A DNA stretch of 7,689 nucleotides from Terriglobia bacterium. GTDB taxonomy: Bacteria; Acidobacteriota; Terriglobia; UBA7540. Position 1 is the stretch's first letter, and every line of letters begins with the position of its first letter. Below are positions 1-4,520 of this stretch, one piece after another. The position numbers and the translations under genes were made by a program. Location of the stretch: assembly GCA_030036915.1 (NCBI GenBank), contig JASHSC010000016.1, positions 1 through 7,689 on the forward strand, read 5' to 3'. Below the pieces are notes generated by a model, which did no database searches, was not told where the DNA came from, and saw only the letters and a list, made by a program, of their open reading frames with translations.

Positions 1-1
1 C

Positions 2-238
2 TCCAACTTGATCGACCAGGTGGGCAACGACGTTTCCAACGCCACCTCCCAGCAGGAGGCGGTGAGCCTGGTCTTGCAGCAACTGAGTAACCAGCAGTCC
101 GCAGTTTCCGGAGTCTCGCTGGATGAGGAAGCGACCAATCTGGTGATGTACCAGCGCGCCTACGAGGCCTCAGCGCGTGTCATCTCCGTGGTCGATGAGC
201 TTACCAGCGACACGATCGACATGTTTACGCCGAGCTAA
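2..238 (+). CDS. flgK: Flagellar hook-associated protein 1 (FlgK), C-terminal fragment
   Basis: This is the last 78 residues of FlgK, which forms the first junction ring between the flagellar hook and the filament. The frame is open to the window edge and ends with TAA at 236-238, so the gene is cut at its 5' end and its true start is not visible. The tail reads 'SLDEEATNLVMYQRAYEASARV' and then 'ISVVDELTSDTIDMF'. This is the conserved C-terminal D0 coiled-coil helix shared by FlgK, FlgE and other axial proteins (family pattern L-D-E-E-x-x-N-L-x-x-[FY]-Q-x-A-Y-x-A-S-A-[KR]-V-I). That helix packs in the core of the axial tube. FlgE also carries a similar tail, but the adjacent flgL makes FlgK the better call, because flgK-flgL is the standard order. 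The stop lies 5 bp before the flgL start, consistent with one transcript and coupled translation. Confidence 0.9.
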   Translation, partial: SNLIDQVGNDVSNATSQQEAVSLVLQQLSNQQSAVSGVSLDEEATNLVMYQRAYEASARVISVVDELTSDTIDMFTPS

Positions 239-243
239 AACTT

Positions 244-1146
244 ATGGGCATACGCGTCAGTCCTGATGTCTACAGCGTGATCCTGAACGGGTTGCAGCAG
301 AACATGCAAACCGACGATCAAGCGCTGCAGCAAATCGCTACGGGGCAGAAGCTGAACGAGCTTTCCGATAACCCTTCCGCGGCGGCTTCGCTGGTCACTC
401 TGCGGTTCCAGAATGATGCCGACACCCAATACCTTCAGAACATCTCCACTTTGACCGGCTCCATGAACGTTGCGGACTCGGCGTTGAGCTCGGTGGTCGA
501 AGCCCTGACCACGGCGCAATCCGTGGGCGTGGAGGGAGCAGGTGGAACGCTCAATTCCTCCAACCTGCAAGCCCTGGCGCAGCAAATCCAGGGCATCCAG
601 CAGGAAATCATGGGCCTGGCGAACACATCCTACAACGGTGAATACCTTTTCGCCGGCACCGCTACGAGTACGCAGCCCTATGTGGCCGACTCCACCTCGA
701 GTTCCGGTATCACCTACAATGGGAATGACAACACCAACAGCGTGGAAATTTCGCAGGGCCAGGCGATGCCGACGAATCTGCCCGGAAGCCAGATCTTCAG
801 CAACTCCACCAACAACGTTTTCCAATCTCTTCAGGATCTCTACAACGCTCTGACCACCAACGGCAACATTTCGGGCGCTACGGCCGAAGTCCAATCAGCT
901 TTGAACTACGTCAGCCAGCAGCAGACCTTTTATGGAAACTCCGTGGACCGGCTACAAAGCGCCCAAACCTTTCTGACCCAGCAACAAACCCAATTGACCG
1001 AGACCCAGAGCAACATGCTGGACGCCAATATGGCGCAGACAATCTCCAACATCACCCAGGCTCAAACCACTCAGCAAGCCCTCCTGGATGCCGGCGCCAA
1101 TATTTCGCAATTGGATTTATTCGACTACCTGCCGACTAATTACTAA
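244..1146 (+). CDS. flgL: Flagellar hook-associated protein 3 (FlgL)
   Basis: FlgL forms the second junction layer between FlgK and the flagellin filament and is exported by the flagellar type III apparatus. The 300-residue length is usual for the family. Residues 1-55 show the flagellin-like N-terminal D0/D1 helix ('LQQNMQTDDQALQQIATGQKL', then 'LSDNPSAAASLVTLR', matching the family's 'ISTGKR...SDDPVAA'). Residues 125-139 contain the flagellin-family motif LANTSYNGEYLFAGT. The last 40 residues form the matching C-terminal helix, ending 'ANISQLDLFDYL' where the family has 'x-S-Q-x-S-L-L-D-[FY]-L'. The middle (about 140-210) is Ser/Thr/Asn-rich, as expected for the variable surface domain. There is no cleaved signal peptide, as is normal for type III substrates. 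The ATG at 244 is 5 bp after the flgK stop and has no clear Shine-Dalgarno of its own, so translational coupling to flgK is likely. Flagellin is the main alternative, excluded by position and the C-terminal motif. Confidence 0.93.
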   Translation: MGIRVSPDVYSVILNGLQQNMQTDDQALQQIATGQKLNELSDNPSAAASLVTLRFQNDADTQYLQNISTLTGSMNVADSALSSVVEALTTAQSVGVEGAGGTLNSSNLQALAQQIQGIQQEIMGLANTSYNGEYLFAGTATSTQPYVADSTSSSGITYNGNDNTNSVEISQGQAMPTNLPGSQIFSNSTNNVFQSLQDLYNALTTNGNISGATAEVQSALNYVSQQQTFYGNSVDRLQSAQTFLTQQQTQLTETQSNMLDANMAQTISNITQAQTTQQALLDAGANISQLDLFDYLPTNY

Positions 1147-1193
1147 CTTTGCGGTGAGAATGTATTCGAACCGACGTCCTGGAGCGCTTCCCG

Positions 1194-1222
1194 GCCTTCA
1201 GGAGAATTGCGCCTTCAGGAGA
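1194..1222. repeat. 12-bp direct repeat, 17-bp period, at the flgL / small-gene convergence
   Basis: GCCTTCAGGAGA occurs at 1194-1205 and again at 1211-1222. The second copy covers the stop codon and last codons of the minus-strand small gene; the first lies in the 68-bp gap between the two convergent genes. I see no terminator hairpin with a T-run in this gap. The repeat may be a short local duplication with no function. Confidence 0.5.
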
Positions 1223-1574
1223 TTTCCCGAAGTGAAGTGGCCCAGGCGCATGCGGCTTGCATGTTGGCCCGCACGTTTCCAAGGCGCGCCTTCTCCACCA
1301 ACAGCGAAGACTGGAGGGTTTCCATCACCCCACGTAGTGTCTTCAAGTTCTTCCGGTATTTCCGGACTTCGAACTCGGCCTCAGGGGCTTGAGAGGGCGC
1401 GAACCCGGCAGAAAGGAACCTGGCAACTGTCCTCAGCCGAAGGTCAACTTTGGCCAGCCGGCAGATGTCGCCGCGCGGTTCCACCTCTTTCTCGTCTTTT
1501 TTCGCGACCTGCTCGATAAACTCCTGGAACTCCCGGTTTGCCAGCCTAATTGCCTCCAGCAGCTCGTTGTTCAT
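1215..1574 (-). CDS. Small helical protein of unknown function beside flgL, putatively flagellar
   Basis: I do not recognise this 119-residue protein. It is hydrophilic and predicted mostly helical, with no signal peptide or membrane segment. Two helical parts are visible: about 1-28 ('ELLEAIRLANREFQEFIEQV') and about 66-115 ('EFEVRKYRKNLKTLRGVMET' followed by 'LQSSLLVEKARLGNVRAN' and a Trp at 111). A basic stretch with Cys38 lies between them. It is probably a real gene: the ATG at 1574 is preceded by AAGGAG with 7 nt spacing, and a sigma-28-like promoter sits just upstream (1603-1630). It converges on flgL with a 68-bp gap and ends in TGA. Size, helicity and the YRxNLxxL...L...RA.L pattern loosely recall flagellar chaperones of the FlgN/FliT type, but this is inference from pattern and context and I cannot show homology. 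It could equally be a lineage-specific regulator or an unrelated protein. Confidence 0.72.
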   Translation of the reverse strand: MNNELLEAIRLANREFQEFIEQVAKKDEKEVEPRGDICRLAKVDLRLRTVARFLSAGFAPSQAPEAEFEVRKYRKNLKTLRGVMETLQSSLLVEKARLGNVRANMQAACAWATSLREIS

Positions 1575-1581
1575 AGAGGCA

Positions 1582-1587
1582 CTCCTT
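1582..1587 (-). promoter_or_regulatory. Strong Shine-Dalgarno of the small gene
   Basis: The minus strand reads AAGGAG here, 7 nt before the ATG at 1574. It fixes the start of the 119-residue protein and is one of the best ribosome binding sites in the window. Confidence 0.8.
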
Positions 1588-1602
1588 CCCCACCTTCAGG
1601 TT

Positions 1603-1630
1603 AAATCGGCAGCAAACCTCCCCACCTTTA
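1603..1630 (-). promoter_or_regulatory. Putative sigma-28 (FliA) promoter of the small gene
   Basis: On the minus strand TAAA (1627-1630) is followed after 16 nt by GCCGATTT (1603-1610). The enterobacterial flagellar sigma-28 consensus is TAAAGTTT-N11-GCCGATAA, that is TAAA-N15-GCCGATAA. The GCCGAT core is intact, the last two bases differ, and the spacing is one base longer than ideal. Transcription would begin near 1596, giving a leader of about 22 nt that contains the AAGGAG site. Being next to flgK-flgL raises the prior. FliA specificity in this lineage is assumed from other bacteria. Confidence 0.5.
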
Positions 1631-1638
1631 ACCCCTGT

Positions 1639-1662
1639 GGGTAATCCCTGAGGATAATTCCT
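1639..1662. repeat. Two adjacent mini-dyads, each with a TAAT centre
   Basis: The plus strand holds GGG-TAAT-CCC (1639-1648) and, 2 bp on, AGGA-TAAT-TCCT (1651-1662). Both are dyads around the same TAAT centre. They lie just beyond the M61 peptidase stop and upstream of the putative sigma-28 promoter. The stems are too short and there is no T-run, so this is not a convincing terminator. An operator or chance are both possible. Confidence 0.3.
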
Positions 1663-1676
1663 GCCGACTCACCGCT

Positions 1677-3587
1677 TCACTCTTTCGCCGGCAGCGGTTT
1701 GGCAATTTCGTCCAGCAGGTTGGGCTTAGTGTCATCGCGCACTAGGCGGGGGAACTTTTCACCACCGTGATAATTCACTGGCACCGTTTTGTAATAGTCG
1801 TCGTTCAAGACCAGAAAGAGAATGGGCTGGTCATTCTGGGTGGCTGCTTTGATGGCATCGTGAAGCAGGTCCGCAGTGTATGCTCGGTCATTAATGGCCA
1901 TCACGCGCATGCCGGGCACGATTCCTGCCTGGTATGACGCGCCGCCCACCAACGATTCCTGCACCGTCCCATCCTGACTCAATCGCAGGCCGATGGAATA
2001 AACCAAGTCCGCGCCGCCGCCGAAACGCCCGCCGCCACCCCCTCCTCCGCCACGGCGAGGTTCCGGCGGGTGGTCGGACATCTCGAACTTCCAGCCGCCC
2101 CTTTCGATGCCGCCGATGGGCGCGTCGGGAGAAAGTGACGTTAAGCGCTCGTGGAAGTAACCCGCCCAATCGTAGGGCGCCACCGCCTTCAAGGCTGCGA
2201 CCAGCTCATCAAACGTGTAGGGCTTCACCTCCGGACCGTGATTCGGCCCGCCGTAGAACGCATGGCAGAAATCCTCGAAGGATTTTGCGCCGTGCGTCTG
2301 GTCATGAATGATGGTGGCGACTTCGAGCCAGATCAAGTCGCCCTCGGGGTAGAAATCGACCCCGCGACGCCAATCCTGCCAACCGCCGCGCTCGTAGGAT
2401 GATCCGCCGGCCACCGCGTCAGCGGTATCCTGAAGCGGCCGCCAGGTGCGCCCCGGGCGCCCCGGACCCATATCCGCGGCGGTATCGGCGAGGTCCTCGC
2501 GGTATTGCTCGGCGGTCCACATGCCGCTGCGCGCTGCGAGGAGCGGGCCGAGGTAGGATGTAAGCCCCTCGTAAACCCACAGCAGGTCGGTCTTCATGGG
2601 AACTTCGTAGTAGGGCACGGCGAGATCGGCAGGGCGGCGGAATTTCCCGTTCCAGGAGTGAACGAACTCATGCCCGAGAAGCCCCGCCACGCTGCGACGG
2701 CCTTCAGGCGTCAGCAGGCTGCGTTCGCCAATGCGGCTGTCATCGCACTCATTGTGTTCAAGCCCGAAGTGCGCCACGTGATCACTCAACGTGAGCAGAA
2801 AATGATAATCGCGGTAGTGGCGCGTGCCGAAGATCTTGCCGGATTCGGCCACCATGTTGGTCATGCCTTTTTGCACATCCGGTGAAACATCAATGGCTGC
2901 GGCGCTGTCCGCCGCCAAATCGAGTTCATGATGGATGGGCTCGCCCGGCGGCGTGATGTCGATTGCGCGGTAGAACTCGCCGGCAAGAACGGGCGAATCC
3001 ACCAGGCGGTCGAGCGAAACGGGTTTGAAAGTGATCTCGTTGCCGGATTCGCTCTCCACCGGCAAGGGAGTTCCGTATTTCCAGCCGGAGGGCAGCCGCA
3101 GCGTGGGCTTGAGAATCATATCTTCCGCCCGCGTCCACGCGGGATAAAACAGGTTCTGGTTCCAGCTCATGATCACCAGCTTGTCCGTGGCGGAGCCGCC
3201 TCCGCTGAACATTCCACTGCTCGGCTCGATGTAATCAAAGGAAACTTCGAGATCGCTTGCCCCGGTTGGAACGTCAAGGTGAAAAGTAAAAACGTCCAGC
3301 AGATCGCGCCTCCAGGGAATGGTCTTGCCGTCGGCCGAAAATCTCAGATCCACCACGTTGCCCACCGGGCCCGAGGGCTCATGCTCGCCGGGAATCCATT
3401 TGGGGTAGTAAAGCGTCGCGGGTCCGGGCTTCACCGCGATGGACATGCGCGTGTGAACGATCTTCTCCGGCGCCTTGGAGGCGTCAACCATCAGGGTGAT
3501 GTCGCCCGATTGGGCGAGCGCGGACGCCAGGCCTAAAATCAGCAGCACGAGTAATACCAACGGCAAACGTGCGCGAATCGATTTCAT
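1677..3587 (-). CDS. Secreted M61-family (glycyl aminopeptidase-like) metallopeptidase with PDZ domain
   Basis: This is a zinc peptidase of family M61, probably acting outside the cytoplasm. Residues 1-26 are a signal peptide (KSIRAR, then a Leu/Val core, cleavage likely after ALA or AQS). An N-terminal M61 beta domain follows (about 28-190, with 'YYPKWIPGEHEPSGP'). The catalytic domain has HEFVH at 306-310 (His306, Glu307, His310; bases 2658-2672), and Glu340 in 'WVYEGLTSY' is the expected third zinc ligand. 'FGLEHNE' (274-280) matches the family's GLEH segment before the active site. After about residue 505 comes a Gly-rich linker (eight Gly, 513-520), then a PDZ domain (about 527-597, with 'GGASYQAGIVPGMRVMAINDRAY'). 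The 636-residue length is usual. The ATG at 3587 has AAAGGA 7 nt upstream and gives the signal peptide directly. A sigma-70-like promoter lies about 100 bp upstream. Members prefer N-terminal Gly/Ala; the substrate here is unknown. Confidence 0.92.
   Translation of the reverse strand: MKSIRARLPLVLLVLLILGLASALAQSGDITLMVDASKAPEKIVHTRMSIAVKPGPATLYYPKWIPGEHEPSGPVGNVVDLRFSADGKTIPWRRDLLDVFTFHLDVPTGASDLEVSFDYIEPSSGMFSGGGSATDKLVIMSWNQNLFYPAWTRAEDMILKPTLRLPSGWKYGTPLPVESESGNEITFKPVSLDRLVDSPVLAGEFYRAIDITPPGEPIHHELDLAADSAAAIDVSPDVQKGMTNMVAESGKIFGTRHYRDYHFLLTLSDHVAHFGLEHNECDDSRIGERSLLTPEGRRSVAGLLGHEFVHSWNGKFRRPADLAVPYYEVPMKTDLLWVYEGLTSYLGPLLAARSGMWTAEQYREDLADTAADMGPGRPGRTWRPLQDTADAVAGGSSYERGGWQDWRRGVDFYPEGDLIWLEVATIIHDQTHGAKSFEDFCHAFYGGPNHGPEVKPYTFDELVAALKAVAPYDWAGYFHERLTSLSPDAPIGGIERGGWKFEMSDHPPEPRRGGGGGGGGRFGGGADLVYSIGLRLSQDGTVQESLVGGASYQAGIVPGMRVMAINDRAYTADLLHDAIKAATQNDQPILFLVLNDDYYKTVPVNYHGGEKFPRLVRDDTKPNLLDEIAKPLPAKE
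2028..2051 (-). repeat. Poly-glycine tract in the M61 peptidase
   Basis: Eight consecutive Gly codons (residues 513-520) are followed by Arg-Phe-Gly-Gly-Gly. All four GGN codons are used, so this is not a simple triplet expansion, and the tract is probably kept as a flexible linker between the catalytic and PDZ domains. On the plus strand it appears as a C-rich run. Confidence 0.75.
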
Positions 3588-3692
3588 CGAGGATTCCTTT
3601 CGTCAGGTGGATTACAACGAGAACGGGCTCGAAAGGCAAACAGTGAAACAAGGAGGCCGCCCTGCGGAATTTCCCCGCGCCTTTGGCATGGA

Positions 3693-3721
3693 ATCCTACG
3701 CCCGGCATAGGCTCGCGTCAA
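3693..3721 (-). promoter_or_regulatory. Sigma-70-type promoter for the M61 peptidase gene
   Basis: On the minus strand TTGACG (3716-3721, 5 of 6 to TTGACA) is followed after exactly 17 nt by TAGGAT (3693-3698, 4 of 6 to TATAAT). Transcription would begin near 3686, giving a leader of about 100 nt before the ATG at 3587. The promoter starts just after the stop of the upstream DUF1579-like gene, so the peptidase need not depend on read-through. Confidence 0.5.
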
Positions 3722-3732
3722 CACGTTTGCGG

Positions 3733-4293
3733 CTACTTCCGCGTCATCCGCAGCTCGAAGATCATCCGCTCGTCTCCGTTGTCATCGATCACGTAATGGC
3801 GATGGAGGAGAACTCGGCCGTCTTCCTCAAGGTGGGCTCGGGCCACGGTCTTGCGGCCGGGATGCTCGGTATCGAGGGGCGTGGTCCACAGAACGATGTT
3901 CTTGCCGTCGAACGTGCCGTCGCTTTGGCGAATGGACATCGTGGTCTGCCGCGAGTCGTACCACACGGTGGTGAAGCGATTGGTTTTGGAATCGAAGCCG
4001 GAGATTCCGGTGCCAGTGGTCTTGGTTCCGTCCTCGTTGAAGAAGGTGAAATCCGACTGCAGAAACTTCCCGTCCTGGATCATGTACTGTTTGCACGCGC
4101 CTTTCGTTACAATCGGCTTCCCGTTCCTCGGAAAGAACGTCTTGACCACGTCCCATTCGCCCGCAAATTGCGTGAGCAGCCTCTGGCCAGCGCCCGGAGC
4201 GTTAGGCGGCTCGTATTGATTGTGGGTTTGCTGCCCGATCGCGGCTGTGGCCGCCAGCAACATCGCAAGAATCCAATTCCTCATGATTCGCAT
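3733..4293 (-). CDS. Secreted DUF1579-like protein
   Basis: This 186-residue exported protein of unknown function resembles DUF1579. Residues 1-20 form a signal peptide ('MRIMRNWILAMLLAATAAIG') with cleavage near 'AIG/QQ'. The mature part starts with a short helix and the family-like 'LTQFAGEWDVVKTFF' (Gly45-Glu46-Trp47-Asp48). It continues with beta-strand patterns, including 'GTGISGFDSKTNRFTTVWYD' (94-113), matching the family's 'G.G.GYD...K.Y...W.DS', and ends 'MIFELRMTRK'. Such proteins are predicted lipocalin-like beta-barrels without an agreed substrate. The frame is open up to an ATG at 4380 (215 residues), but only the ATGs at 4293 or 4284 put the signal peptide at the N-terminus, so I prefer 4293. 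Neither has a Shine-Dalgarno. TATCAT at 4302-4307 could be a -10 for a nearly leaderless transcript, but no -35 is visible. The M61 gene follows 145 bp downstream on the same strand. Confidence 0.8.
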   Translation of the reverse strand: MRIMRNWILAMLLAATAAIGQQTHNQYEPPNAPGAGQRLLTQFAGEWDVVKTFFPRNGKPIVTKGACKQYMIQDGKFLQSDFTFFNEDGTKTTGTGISGFDSKTNRFTTVWYDSRQTTMSIRQSDGTFDGKNIVLWTTPLDTEHPGRKTVARAHLEEDGRVLLHRHYVIDDNGDERMIFELRMTRK

Positions 4294-4369
4294 GGCAGGC
4301 GATGATACACGAAAATCGCCGCCGTCGCTCGCCTTCGGGGGCTTTTGAAAATGGCAATTCGTTGCGACC

Positions 4370-4467
4370 GGCTGGCGCAAAGATGCGTTTCAATCTCTGC
4401 GTCTGACATTCCAAGATTGAAGTCCCTTCATGATCGCAGACTCCAACTCTGGGCGTCTGCGCCAGCC
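4370..4467 (+). promoter_or_regulatory. Inverted-repeat cluster upstream of glpD (possible structured leader or operator region)
   Basis: The roughly 230-bp gap between the divergent DUF1579-like gene and glpD holds three perfect inverted repeats. The outer pair is GGCTGGCGCA (4370-4379) with TGCGCCAGCC (4458-4467). An inner pair is TTCAATCT (4389-4396) with AGATTGAA (4414-4421). The third is CGCAGAC (4435-4441) with GTCTGCG (4455-4461), whose right arm overlaps the outer right arm, so those two stems exclude each other. Competing stems before a metabolic gene suggest leader-RNA control or regulator binding, but it matches no riboswitch class I recognise. I found no convincing sigma-70 promoter for glpD here, so it is unknown whether this stretch is transcribed. 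Confidence 0.35.
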
Positions 4468-4520
4468 CCGATTCGCCGACTTCCCCAGATATGTTAACCT
4501 TGCGGCGAGGGCATGTTGTC

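Noticed and set aside
235..894. 219-residue open frame on the minus strand
   Set aside because: It lies entirely opposite flgL, a clear gene, and its His/Arg/Val/Gly-rich translation is typical of antisense shadows in GC-rich DNA.
1147..1214. Bidirectional terminator between flgL and the convergent small gene
   Set aside because: I could not find a stable GC-rich stem with flanking A/T runs; only the 12-bp direct repeat stands out.
1088..1519. 143-residue plus-strand open frame after flgL
   Set aside because: It starts inside flgL and runs opposite the small minus-strand gene, which has a far better ribosome binding site and more natural composition (this one is Arg/Pro/Ser-rich).
2928..3536. 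202-residue plus-strand open frame
   Set aside because: It is opposite the M61 peptidase signal peptide and N-terminal domain, has no recognisable motif, and is a shadow of that gene.
3475..4305. 276-residue plus-strand open frame
   Set aside because: It runs opposite the start of the M61 gene and all of the DUF1579-like gene, both of which have signal peptides and family motifs; no motif is seen in this frame.
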